A stretch of 64,000 nucleotides of DNA from CAVRUZ01 sp963724495 (GTDB lineage: Bacteria > Actinomycetota > Actinomycetes > Propionibacteriales > DAIQRJ01). The stretch spans positions 1,054,001 through 1,118,000 of the forward strand of contig CAVRUZ010000002.1 in assembly GCA_963724495.1 (NCBI GenBank), written 5' to 3'. The notes under the pieces are model-generated. The model had not been told where the DNA came from. It made no database searches and worked only from the letters and a program-made list of their open reading frames with translations. A program made the position numbers and the translations under genes. Of the stretch, positions 43,211-51,511 are shown piece after piece; the first letter of the stretch is position 1; each line of letters begins with the position of its first letter.

Positions 43211-44607
43211 CAGCCGCCTCCGTAGACGATCCGCCCGCCGACCGACTCCTTGTCGATCCGCCGGGTGAGGTGCAGGCCCTCGAGCACGAACTCCGCGGCG
43301 GCGGCAACCTGTCCAGGCCGGGCGGCGTCGTCATAGCCCAGCGCGGTCAGCGTCTTGGCCAGGCCGGGCACGGTCCCGAGCTGGGCCAGCAGGTCGCGCG
43401 CCGGCACCAGTTCGCCGCTCTCGACGACCGCACCCTCGGCGAAGACCTGGGTGAAGCCGGAGAGGTCGAGTCCGGCGAGTCGTTCCCGGAACGTGGCCGC
43501 GACCGCCAGCCTCAGCAGGTGTTCGAGCACGTCCCGCTCGCGTCCCTCCTCGCCCATCTCGAACTCGATCTTGCCGAGCAGGGTGGGCAGGACCACCGCG
43601 AGATCACAGACACGGGCGACCGCGTCGTCGTCGCCGACCCGAGCCGCCCGGCGGAGGGCCGACGCGGCGACTCCCTCGGCGGCGGCGATGGCGAAGCGGG
43701 CCGAGACACCCGACCGCTGGTCCACCGACGACGACTCACGCAGGTTGTGCGACAGCCGCGCGAGCACCTCCAGCAGGTGGTCGCCGACCTCGCCCGAGAG
43801 AGCCGCCTCCTGACGAAGCAGCGCGATCTCCTCGTCGACCCCGGTCAGGTAATGGGTGCGCAACTCGGCGCCGAACCGGTCCTTGAGTGGCGTGATGATG
43901 CGGCCGCGGTTGGTGTAGTCCTCCGGGTTGGCCGTGGCCACGAGCAGCAGGTCCAGCGGCAGCCGGAGCGAGTAGCCGCGGACCTGGATGTCGCGCTCCT
44001 CCAAGACGTTGAACAGCGCCACCTGGATCCGCTCGGCGAGGTCGGGTAGTTCGTTGAGCCCGAACACGCCGCGGTTGGCCCGCGGGACGAGGCCGTAGTG
44101 CACGGTCTCCGGGTCGCCGAGCGTCCGGCCCTGTGCCACCTTGACCGGGTCGACGTCACCGATGAGGTCGCCGACCGACGTGTCCGGCGTGGCCAGCTTC
44201 TCGGTGTAGCGGTCGTCGCGGTGCCGCCAGGCGATGGGCAGGTCGTCCCCGAGCTCGAGGAACAGCTGGCGGCAGCGCACGCAGACCGGCTCGAACGGGT
44301 TGTCGTGGATCTCACAGCCGGCGACCTCCGGGCTCCACTCGTCCAGCAGCCCCGCCAGCGTCCGCATCAGCCGGGTCTTGCCCTGACCGCGCTCGCCCAG
44401 GATGACCAGGTCGTGACCGGCCAGCAGGGCCGTCTCGAGCTCGGGCAGCACCGAGTCGTCGAAGCCCACGATCCCGGGAAAGGCCGGCTCGCCCGACCGC
44501 AGTCGTTCCAGCAGGTTGCCGGCGATCTCGGCCTTGGTGCTGCGGTTGACCTGGCCGGCCGAGCGGAGCTGGCCGAGCGTGGCTGGCTCTGGGTGTGCCT
44601 GCGTCAT
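43210..44607 (-). CDS. MoxR/magnesium-chelatase-type AAA+ ATPase
   Basis: 465 residues. Walker A LGERGQGKTRLM, Walker B-type RGVFGLNELPDLAERIQVALFNVLEE, and sensor LLLVATANPEDYTNRGRI are in the magnesium-chelatase I arrangement. A CVRC pair near residues 109-112 sits in an insert and might bind metal. The long C-terminal part carries the lid domain and helix-rich sequence. ATG 44605-44607 starts MTQAHPEP. It probably powers remodelling of a partner recognised with the VWA protein. Confidence 0.88.
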   Translation of the reverse strand: MTQAHPEPATLGQLRSAGQVNRSTKAEIAGNLLERLRSGEPAFPGIVGFDDSVLPELETALLAGHDLVILGERGQGKTRLMRTLAGLLDEWSPEVAGCEIHDNPFEPVCVRCRQLFLELGDDLPIAWRHRDDRYTEKLATPDTSVGDLIGDVDPVKVAQGRTLGDPETVHYGLVPRANRGVFGLNELPDLAERIQVALFNVLEERDIQVRGYSLRLPLDLLLVATANPEDYTNRGRIITPLKDRFGAELRTHYLTGVDEEIALLRQEAALSGEVGDHLLEVLARLSHNLRESSSVDQRSGVSARFAIAAAEGVAASALRRAARVGDDDAVARVCDLAVVLPTLLGKIEFEMGEEGRERDVLEHLLRLAVAATFRERLAGLDLSGFTQVFAEGAVVESGELVPARDLLAQLGTVPGLAKTLTALGYDDAARPGQVAAAAEFVLEGLHLTRRIDKESVGGRIVYGGG

Positions 44608-44735
44608 GCCCCGACACTACGAGCGCCGGGAAACGCACGGTATGGGTGGCTCGCCGGACGCGCCATGCAGCCGGATCCCGCGCGCCCTGCTCCTGCTTCT
44701 CTGACGGACGGGGACACTCCGGGCACACTTGCCGC

Positions 44736-45419
44736 GTGCACATCCTCGTGGTCGACGACGACGACAGCGTCCGCAACTCGCTCCGGCGCTCGCTCACCTT
44801 CAACGGCTACAACGTCGAGGTCGCGGAGGACGGTGTACAGGCATTGACCGCCGTGCACGCCCATCAGCCCGACGCGATCGTCCTCGACGTGTCGATGCCC
44901 AAGCTCGACGGGTTGTCGACCTGCCGCGCGCTGCGGGCGGCCGGCAACGACGTGCCGGTGCTCGTGCTGACCGCGCGGGACGCGGTCGCCGACCGGGTGG
45001 CCGGTCTCGACGCCGGTGCCGACGACTACCTGGTCAAGCCGTTCGCACTCGACGAGCTCCTCGCCCGCCTGCGCGCACTGCTGCGCCGGCTCGGGCAGGG
45101 CGCTGCCGATCAGCCGGTACTGACCTACGCCGACCTGTCGCTGAACCCGTCCACCCGTGAGGTCCGGCGGGGTGACCGCGAGATCAGCCTGACCCGGACC
45201 GAGTTCGCGCTGCTCGAACTGCTGGCGCGGCACCCGCGGATCGTGCTGTCGCGCGCCCGGATCCTCGACGAGGTGTGGGGCTTCGACTTCGCCACCAGTG
45301 CGAACTCCCTCGAGGTGTACGTCGGATACCTGCGCCGCAAGACCGAGGCCGAGGGCGAGCCGCGCCTCATCCACACGGTGCGGGGCGTCGGCTACGTCCT
45401 CCGGGACACGCCACCGTGA
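44736..45419 (+). CDS. mprA: OmpR-family response regulator, MprA-like
   Basis: 227 residues. Receiver domain with acidic pocket VVDDDDS, phospho-acceptor Asp51 in VLDVSMP, the lysine in DDYLVKPF, and a C-terminal winged helix ending VYVGYLRRKTEAEGEPRLIHTVRGVGYVL. GTG 44736 (VHILVVDD) is fixed by the position of the receiver. It overlaps mprB by 4 bp (GTGA). Being followed by mprB, pepD and sigB identifies it as the MprA-type envelope-stress regulator. Confidence 0.9.
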   Translation: MHILVVDDDDSVRNSLRRSLTFNGYNVEVAEDGVQALTAVHAHQPDAIVLDVSMPKLDGLSTCRALRAAGNDVPVLVLTARDAVADRVAGLDAGADDYLVKPFALDELLARLRALLRRLGQGAADQPVLTYADLSLNPSTREVRRGDREISLTRTEFALLELLARHPRIVLSRARILDEVWGFDFATSANSLEVYVGYLRRKTEAEGEPRLIHTVRGVGYVLRDTPP

Positions 45420-46876
45420 CCGTCCCACCACGCATGTTCCCCAGCTCACGCACCGACCGCCTGTTCGCCTTCCTCGGCTTGGGCTCCAACCTCTCGCTGC
45501 ACAAGCGCCTCGGCATGCTCGCGGCACTGGCGGCCGGTGTCAGCGTGCTGATCGTGTCGGTCGCGTCGTACTGGACCGTCCGGGTGTCGCTGTACCGGCA
45601 GGTCGACAGCACGCTGACCGAACGGGCACAGGCGGCCGCCGCCGAGCCCAACGGACTGGCCAACCCGCGACTGCTGCGGACCCTCCCCTCCACGCTCCTC
45701 GGTGCGGCCGACGTGCGGTTGGCGGTGATCACACCCGACAGCGTGGTCTTCGACCCGCACGACGCGGTCGGGACGCCGGCGCTCGGCGCGCCCGAGATGG
45801 CGGTGGCGGTCGGCACGTCCCCGAACTCCGCCCGCACCGTTGGCGACAGCGACCCGTCGCGCAGCTCGCAGTTCCGCGTCGTGGCCGTGCCGGTACCGGA
45901 CCGGCCCGGGGTGGCGTTCGTGATGGCCCAGCCGCTCACCGGCACCACCGAGCTGATGAACAGGCTCGGGCTGCTCTTGGGTGCGCTCTCGATTGCCGGC
46001 ATCGGCCTGGCCACCTGGGCCGGCTTCGCGGTGGCCCGCTCCGGCCTGCGACCGATCCACGACCTCACGGTGGGCGCCGAACTCGTCGCACGGACGGGAC
46101 AGCTGCAGGCGGTGCCGGTCAGGGGCGACGACGAGCTGGCCCGCCTCGCCCGCAGCTTCAACACGATGCTCGCCGCCCTCGGCGAGGTCCGCGAGCGCGA
46201 ACGCAGGCTGATCGCCGACGCGGGACACGAGCTGCGCACGCCGCTGACCAGCATGCGCACCAACATCGAGCTGCTGCAGCAGGCCGGTCGGCAGTCAGGT
46301 GACGCAAAGATCGACATCTCCGAAGAGGATCGCCAGGCGATGCTCGAGGACGTGCACGCCCAGCTGGAGGAACTGACCGGCCTGGTCGGCGACCTGGTGG
46401 AGCTGGCCCGCGACATCCCGTCGAGCAGCACCGAGGAACTGGACTTCGCCGACATCGTCGACCGGGCGCTGGAGCGGGTCCAGCGCCGGGCGCCGGGCAT
46501 CCGGTTCGCCGTCGACCTCACGTCCTGGCCGCTCGTCGGTGAGCGGCAGTCGCTGGAGCGGGCGGTGCTGAACCTGCTGGACAACGCGGCCAAGTGGAGC
46601 CCGCCCGGCGGCACCGTCACCGTGTCGCTGCACGACGGCATGCTGTCGGTCGGCGATCAGGGATCCGGCATCGCCGAGAAGGACCTGCCGCACGTGTTCG
46701 ACCGCTTCTACCGCTCCCCGGAAGCGCGCTCCAAGCCGGGATCCGGGCTGGGCCTCGCGATCGTCGCGCAGGCCGCGGCGCGGCACGGCGGGTCGGTCGG
46801 CGCGTCGCGCTCGCCAAGTGGCGGTGCTGAGCTCACGCTCCGGCTACCGCCGAGTCCTGGTGTACCGGCTCGGTGA
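45416..46876 (+). CDS. mprB: sensor histidine kinase, MprB-like
   Basis: 486 residues. Two transmembrane segments (about 30-50: MLAALAAGVSVLIVSVASY; about 185-205: LGLLLGALSIAGIGLATWAGF) flank an extracytoplasmic sensor region. A HAMP domain (VARSGLRPIHDLTVGAELVA) follows, then the H-box DAGHELRTPLTSMRTN, and ATP-binding N/G boxes (NLLDNAAKWS, DQGSGIAEKDLPHVFDRF, GSGLGLAIV). The GTG at 45416 overlaps the mprA stop. It probably senses envelope stress and phosphorylates the regulator. Confidence 0.92.
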   Translation: MTVPPRMFPSSRTDRLFAFLGLGSNLSLHKRLGMLAALAAGVSVLIVSVASYWTVRVSLYRQVDSTLTERAQAAAAEPNGLANPRLLRTLPSTLLGAADVRLAVITPDSVVFDPHDAVGTPALGAPEMAVAVGTSPNSARTVGDSDPSRSSQFRVVAVPVPDRPGVAFVMAQPLTGTTELMNRLGLLLGALSIAGIGLATWAGFAVARSGLRPIHDLTVGAELVARTGQLQAVPVRGDDELARLARSFNTMLAALGEVRERERRLIADAGHELRTPLTSMRTNIELLQQAGRQSGDAKIDISEEDRQAMLEDVHAQLEELTGLVGDLVELARDIPSSSTEELDFADIVDRALERVQRRAPGIRFAVDLTSWPLVGERQSLERAVLNLLDNAAKWSPPGGTVTVSLHDGMLSVGDQGSGIAEKDLPHVFDRFYRSPEARSKPGSGLGLAIVAQAAARHGGSVGASRSPSGGAELTLRLPPSPGVPAR

Positions 46877-46971
46877 CGGTCGGCCCTTCCTGCTGATGCG
46901 CACCGACCCACGGTGCCCGCCGATCTTCACAGCAGATTCCTAGGTGCTTCTTCCGTCCGGCCAAGGTGACC

Positions 46972-46988
46972 TTCAGGGCTCTCTCAGG
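46972..46988 (+). promoter_or_regulatory. candidate MprA-type box upstream of pepD
   Basis: Direct repeat TTCAGG (46972-46977) and CTCAGG (46983-46988) phased by exactly 11 bp, about one helical turn, as expected for an OmpR-family dimer. The same pattern recurs before sigB. It begins 39 bp upstream of the pepD ATG. Confidence 0.55.
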
Positions 46989-47010
46989 ACCGGCTCGCAG
47001 TGTGGGGCCC

Positions 47011-48462
47011 ATGAGTGAACAGCGCCCCAACCCCGATCAGCCGACGACTCCCAACCCCGTTGTGGGTCATGCCGGCTCGTACGACCAGCCCCACCCCTTC
47101 TCCAGCGCCGCCGACGCCCGGAGTGGCGACGATCCCGGCTCAGCTGACCGTGGTTGGGCCGAACCCGATGCTCCGGACCGCCAGCCGGCCTACGCCGGTG
47201 CGTCGGTCGGCGGGGCCGCCGCCGGTGGCTCCGGCTCCGGCGCGGGCGCGCCTCCCACCGGCAGCTACGTCCCGCCCATCTGGGCCAGCAGCGCCCCGAT
47301 GCCGAGCCAGATCGTCACGCCGGCTGCCACGACCGGCCGCCAGTCGCCCGGCCACCGGACCCGCACTCTGATCGCGACCGCGCTGCTGGCCGGTTTGATC
47401 GGCGGCGGCGTCGGCACTGGGGCCGCGATGGCCACCCGGCCCGACCCGACAGCTTCGGTGACGTCGACCGCCGGCACCCTGCCTGCAGCCGCACCGGTCG
47501 GCACAGCCGACGTCCAGAGCGTCGCGGCGAAGGTGCTGCCGAGCGTCGTCTCGATCGAGGTCTCGGGCTCCCAGGAGTCCGGCAGCGGCTCGGGCATCAT
47601 CCTCGACGACGACGGCCACATCCTCACCAACAACCACGTCGTCGCCCCCGCCGCGAGCGGCGGCACCCTCGAGGTCACGCTCAACGACGGCCGGTCGGCC
47701 GCGGCGACGATCGTCGGCCGCGACCCGGTGAGCGACCTGGCCGTGATCAAGATCAGCCTGAACAACCTCGACCCGATCAGCTGGGGCAACTCCGCGTCGC
47801 TGAAGGTCGGCCAGGAGGTCGTGGCCATCGGCTCGCCGCTCGGCCTGTCCGGCACGGTCACCTCGGGCATCGTCTCGGCACTGAACCGCCCGGTGGTCAC
47901 CGAGATCGCCGACGAACCGCAACAGCAGGACCCCCAGAACGACCCGTTCGCCCAGCAACAGCAGCAGAGCAGCCAGACCACGGCGGTCGACGCGATCCAG
48001 ACCGACGCGGCGATCAACCCCGGGAACTCCGGTGGCGCGCTGGTGGACATGTCCGGGCGGCTCGTGGGCATCAACTCCGCCATCGCCACGCTCGGCGGTT
48101 CTCAGTCGTCGCAGTCCGGCTCGATCGGGCTCGGCTTCTCGATCCCCGCCAAGGTCGCGGCGCCGATCGTCGACCAGCTGATCAAGACGGGCAAGGCCAC
48201 CCACGCCAAGCTGGGTGCCTCGGTCGGCGACTCGACCTCACCCGATGGCGCCAAGGTGTCGGCAGTCGACAGCGGGTCGGCCGCAGCCACGGCCGGTCTC
48301 AGCGAGGGCGACGTGGTGACCGCAGTCGACGGCCGGGTGATCCCGGACGCCGACAGCCTCGTGGCCGCGGTGCGGTCCTACCGTCCCGGCGACAAGGTGA
48401 CGCTGACCGTGGTGAGTGGCGGCAAGACCGACACCGTGACGCTCACCCTCGGGTCCGACTGA
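47011..48462 (+). CDS. pepD: membrane-anchored HtrA-type serine protease (PepD/DegP)
   Basis: 483 residues. A low-complexity N-terminal cytosolic region precedes one transmembrane helix (LIATALLAGLIGGGVGTGAAMA). A trypsin-like protease domain follows with His209 (TNNHVV), Asp242 (VSDLAVIKI) and Ser340 (GNSGGAL). The C-terminal PDZ domain is KLGASVGDSTSPDGAKVSAVDSGSAAATAGLSEGDVVTAVDG. It degrades or refolds misfolded extracytoplasmic proteins. A Gln-rich loop (QQQDPQNDPFAQQQQQSSQ) interrupts the protease domain. ATG 47011 is the conserved start. It follows mprB by 134 bp with its own candidate operator. Confidence 0.92.
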   Translation: MSEQRPNPDQPTTPNPVVGHAGSYDQPHPFSSAADARSGDDPGSADRGWAEPDAPDRQPAYAGASVGGAAAGGSGSGAGAPPTGSYVPPIWASSAPMPSQIVTPAATTGRQSPGHRTRTLIATALLAGLIGGGVGTGAAMATRPDPTASVTSTAGTLPAAAPVGTADVQSVAAKVLPSVVSIEVSGSQESGSGSGIILDDDGHILTNNHVVAPAASGGTLEVTLNDGRSAAATIVGRDPVSDLAVIKISLNNLDPISWGNSASLKVGQEVVAIGSPLGLSGTVTSGIVSALNRPVVTEIADEPQQQDPQNDPFAQQQQQSSQTTAVDAIQTDAAINPGNSGGALVDMSGRLVGINSAIATLGGSQSSQSGSIGLGFSIPAKVAAPIVDQLIKTGKATHAKLGASVGDSTSPDGAKVSAVDSGSAAATAGLSEGDVVTAVDGRVIPDADSLVAAVRSYRPGDKVTLTVVSGGKTDTVTLTLGSD

Positions 48463-48540
48463 CCCGTTCGGAACGCCGCAACTCAGGCGATTCAGATAGT
48501 TGCGTCGAAGCCCAATCTCCCAGGGCCGCTTTGGCGAATC

Positions 48541-48557
48541 CTCAGCGGAATCTCAGG
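48541..48557 (+). promoter_or_regulatory. candidate MprA-type box upstream of sigB
   Basis: CTCAGC (48541-48546) and CTCAGG (48552-48557) are direct repeats 11 bp apart, matching the pepD pair. A longer GGAATCTCA repeat runs at 48547-48555 and 48566-48574. Further CTCAGG and TTCAG sites lie at 48482-48495. They end about 57 bp upstream of the ECF -35 element. Confidence 0.55.
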
Positions 48558-48613
48558 CGGCCCGGGGAATCTCATCCGAAGCGAAGCGGTTGAAGTGACT
48601 GTCGGGTAACCCC

Positions 48614-48640
48614 GGAAACGTTTGCGCGGGAACGCTCGTT
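48614..48640 (+). promoter_or_regulatory. candidate ECF-sigma promoter of sigB
   Basis: GGAAAC (48614-48619), a 17-nt spacer and CGTT (48637-48640). This resembles the GGAAC-N16/18-GTT type used by stress ECF factors such as SigE and SigH in mycobacteria, which transcribe sigB there. The predicted start would give a leader of roughly 40 nt before ATG 48687. Confidence 0.6.
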
Positions 48641-48686
48641 GAACACCAACTGTCGGGCCCTTGGCCCGGCGGCGAAGGAGGACACC

Positions 48687-49655
48687 ATGGCACGCACTCC
48701 CACCAGGGACGGGACGGAAGAACGCGATCCGTTCGGTCAGTACCTCGAGGAGATCGCCCGGACGCCGCTGCTGGACGCTGCCACGGAGGTCGAGCTCGCC
48801 ACCACGATCGAGGTCGGCCTCTACGCCGACAAGCTGCTCGACGAGCGTGCCGCCGCGAAGCCGCGGAAGTTGAAGAAGGGTGACCCGAGTGACGAGGAGC
48901 TGCGCGCCCTCGCCGATGCCGGCCACGACGCCTTCCAGCACTTCCTCGCCGCGAACCTGCGCCTGGTCGTCTCCGTTGCCCGCAAGTACACGCGGTCGCA
49001 GATGCCGATGCTCGACCTGGTCCAGGAAGGCAACACCGGCCTGATCCGGGCCGTGGAGAAGTTCGACTACGCCAAGGGCTACAAGTTCTCCACCTACGCC
49101 ACCTGGTGGATCCGGCAGGCCATCACGCGGGGCATCGCCCAGCAGGGTCGCGTCGTCCGTCTCCCCGTCCACGTGGTCGAGGAACTGAACAGCCTCTCCA
49201 GCACCCGCCGCGATCTCGAGCGGATGCTCGGCCGCGACCCGGCACCGGCGGAGATCGCCGACGCCATGGGTGTCGAGGAGTCCCACGTTGTCGACCTGCT
49301 CGGGTGGGGCCGCGACCACGTCTCGCTGGACATGTCGGTCGACGACGACGGCGACACCACCCTCGGTGACCTGGTGGCCAAGAGCGAGGACCCGATCCTG
49401 CCCGAGGAAGCCGTGGTCGACCTCGACATGCGTCGCCGGCTCTCCGCGCTCCTCGGCACCCTCGACGACCGGTCAGCCACGATCGTGCAGCTGCGGTACG
49501 GGCTCGACGACGGCCGCCCGTGGGGGCTCGCCGAGATCGGCACCCGGCTGAAGCTGAGCCGCGAGCGGGTGCGCCAGCTCGAGCGGGCCGCGGTGCGCAA
49601 GCTGCGCGAGGCTGCGGGCGACGATCTGCTCGACTTCCCCAGCCAGGCCGCCTAG
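48687..49655 (+). CDS. sigB: principal-like sigma factor SigB (group 2)
   Basis: 322 residues. Region 1.2 DPFGQYLEEIARTPLLDAATEVELATTIE, region 2 NLRLVVSVARKYTRSQMPMLDLVQEGNTGLIRAVEKFDY, region 2.4 TWWIRQAITRG, region 3 VHVVEELNSLSSTRRDLERMLG and region 4 LKLSRERVRQLERAAVRKLRE. It lacks the long N-terminal extension of SigA. The ATG at 48687 has GGAGG upstream; a TTG at 48639 is an unlikely start because it overlaps the promoter. It directs stationary-phase or stress transcription in relatives. Confidence 0.93.
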   Translation: MARTPTRDGTEERDPFGQYLEEIARTPLLDAATEVELATTIEVGLYADKLLDERAAAKPRKLKKGDPSDEELRALADAGHDAFQHFLAANLRLVVSVARKYTRSQMPMLDLVQEGNTGLIRAVEKFDYAKGYKFSTYATWWIRQAITRGIAQQGRVVRLPVHVVEELNSLSSTRRDLERMLGRDPAPAEIADAMGVEESHVVDLLGWGRDHVSLDMSVDDDGDTTLGDLVAKSEDPILPEEAVVDLDMRRRLSALLGTLDDRSATIVQLRYGLDDGRPWGLAEIGTRLKLSRERVRQLERAAVRKLREAAGDDLLDFPSQAA

Positions 49656-49688
49656 TCCGCACAGCCTCGGTTCAGGTCACCACACGTT

Positions 49689-49720
49689 CAGGCCCTCGCC
49701 GGGCATCCGGCGGGGGCCTG
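49689..49720 (+). terminator. intrinsic terminator of sigB
   Basis: 14-bp stem with one T-G wobble (49689-49702 with 49707-49720) and tetraloop GCAT, 33 bp after the stop and followed by ATCGCTGCC. Confidence 0.75.
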
Positions 49721-49785
49721 ATCGCTGCCTTCCGCGCAGCCGCCAGGGTCGCCCGGTTGCGGCGACTCCGGACGGGCCGGGCAGG

Positions 49786-50427
49786 ATGACCGCCATGCAG
49801 CTCGACCACGTCTCCTACGCCGTCTCGCCGGCCGCGTTCGCCTCCACCTGGCAGCGCTTCGGCAACGCCCTCGGTGCCTCGTTCGCCGACGGCGGCGTGC
49901 ATCCCGGCTTCGGGACCCGGAACGTGGTGCTGCCGCTGTCGGATCACACCTACGTCGAGATCGTCACGACCCTCGATCACCCCGCGGCCGACCGCATGCC
50001 GTTCGGCAAGGCGGTGAAGGCGCGAGCCGACGACGGTGGCGGCTGGCTCGGCTGGGTGGTGCAGGTCGACGACCTCTTCCCGTTCGAGGAGCGGCTCGGC
50101 CGCCCAGCCGTGGCCGGTCACCGCATCACGCCGGGCGGGATCGACCTGCGCTGGCGACAGCTTGGCGTCCTCGACACGATGCGCGATCCGCAGCTGCCGT
50201 TCTTCATCACCTGGGGCGAGGGCGTGGTCCATCCCTCGACCGGCAGCTCCCCCATCGGCATCGACGCCCTGGAGATCTGCGGCCATCGCGGCACCCTCGA
50301 CGAGTGGCTGGGCACCCAGGTCACCGATCCCCTCGGCCGGGTGGCGATCACCTTCGTCGAGGCCGACGAGCCCGGCCTCACCGCCGTGCACTTCTCCACC
50401 CCGCACGGCCCGATACGGCTGGACTGA
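49786..50427 (+). CDS. VOC-family protein with Glyoxalase-like domain
   Basis: 213 residues beginning MTAMQLDHVSYAVSPAAFASTWQRFGNALG, typical of the large glyoxalase-like proteins with a vicinal-oxygen-chelate fold. Candidate metal ligands are His8 (LDHVSYAV), His49-like in PLSDHTYVEIV, and Glu near ALEICGH. ATG 49786, or 49795 with the more conserved MQLDHVSYAV start, remain open. It is next to, and convergent with, the aldo-keto reductase. Substrate unknown. Confidence 0.82.
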   Translation: MTAMQLDHVSYAVSPAAFASTWQRFGNALGASFADGGVHPGFGTRNVVLPLSDHTYVEIVTTLDHPAADRMPFGKAVKARADDGGGWLGWVVQVDDLFPFEERLGRPAVAGHRITPGGIDLRWRQLGVLDTMRDPQLPFFITWGEGVVHPSTGSSPIGIDALEICGHRGTLDEWLGTQVTDPLGRVAITFVEADEPGLTAVHFSTPHGPIRLD

Positions 50428-50445
50428 GGCGCGGCCGCCGGGGGC

Positions 50446-51480
50446 TCAGGCCCGCCGCTGCAGCGTGAGGTCGGGCACCTCGTAGCCGGCCTCACGGCAC
50501 CAGTCGTCGATCTGTGCCAGTTCCTCGTCGGGGAAACCGAGATCGTCAACGCAGGCAGCGTTGTCCTCGAGCTGGGCCACCGAGCTCGCGCCGATCAGCA
50601 CCGACGTGACCCGCTCGTCCCGCAGCACCCACGCGAGTGCCAGCTGGGCGAGCGATTGACCCCTGTCGGAGGCAAGACCGTTGAGCTTGCGGACCAGCCC
50701 GAGGAGCTTGTCGTCGAGGGAGTCGGGATCGAGCGACTTGCCGGCCGCCGCCCGCGAGTCCTCCGGGATGCCGTCGAGGTAGCGGCCGGTCAGCACACCC
50801 TGAGCGAGCGGGGAGAAGGCGATGCAGCCGATGCCCTGCTGACCCAGTACGTCGAGCAGGCCGTCCTCCACCCAGCGGTTGATGATCGAGTAGCTGGGCT
50901 GGTGGATGAGGCACGGCGTGCCCATTTCGGCGAGGATCGCGGCCGCCTGGGTGGTGTCCTGCGGCGAGTAGCTGGAGATGCCCGCGTACAGGGCGCGTCC
51001 GGAGCGGACGGCGGCGTCCAGCGCCCCCATGGTCTCCTCCAGCGGTGTCTCCGGGTCGAACCGGTGGCTGTAGAAGATGTCGACGTAGTCCAGTCCCGTG
51101 CGCTGCAGGGACTGGTCGAGGCTTGCGAGCAGGTACTTACGGGAGCCGCCCTCGCCGTAGGGTCCGGGCCACATGTAGTAGCCCGCCTTGGACGAGATGA
51201 TCAGCTCGTCGCGGTGAGGGGCGAGATCCTCGCGGAAGACCTTGCCGAAGTTCAGTTCGGCCGACCCGGCGGGCGGACCGTAGTTGTTGGCGATGTCGAT
51301 GTGGGTGATGCCCAGGTCGAAGGCCCGCCGCAGGATCGCGCGCTGGTTGTCGAGCGGCTTGTCGTCACCGAAGTTGTGCCAGAGCCCCAGGCTGACTGCG
51401 GGCAATTGCAGGCCGGACCGGCCGCTCCGGTGGTAGGGCATTCCTTCGTAGCGGTCACGGTCGGGCAGGTAGGTGGACAT
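50446..51480 (-). CDS. aldo/keto reductase (YghZ / L-glyceraldehyde-3-phosphate reductase-like)
   Basis: 344 residues. The catalytic tetrad is visible: Asp in IDIANNYG, Tyr (NNYGPPAGSAE), Lys (ISSKAGYYMWPGPYG) and His (IFYSHRFDPETPLEE). The C-terminal NADPH region is VTSVLIGASSVAQLEDN. Closest in pattern to the YghZ type with the SRKYLLASLDQSL helix. ATG 51478-51480 has a following MSTYLPDRDRYEGMPYHRSGRSGL that is family-typical. It reduces small aldehydes; the native substrate is not known. Confidence 0.9.
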   Translation of the reverse strand: MSTYLPDRDRYEGMPYHRSGRSGLQLPAVSLGLWHNFGDDKPLDNQRAILRRAFDLGITHIDIANNYGPPAGSAELNFGKVFREDLAPHRDELIISSKAGYYMWPGPYGEGGSRKYLLASLDQSLQRTGLDYVDIFYSHRFDPETPLEETMGALDAAVRSGRALYAGISSYSPQDTTQAAAILAEMGTPCLIHQPSYSIINRWVEDGLLDVLGQQGIGCIAFSPLAQGVLTGRYLDGIPEDSRAAAGKSLDPDSLDDKLLGLVRKLNGLASDRGQSLAQLALAWVLRDERVTSVLIGASSVAQLEDNAACVDDLGFPDEELAQIDDWCREAGYEVPDLTLQRRA

Positions 51481-51511
51481 CACCGAATCCTGCCAGTGCG
51501 CCAGCCGAGCG

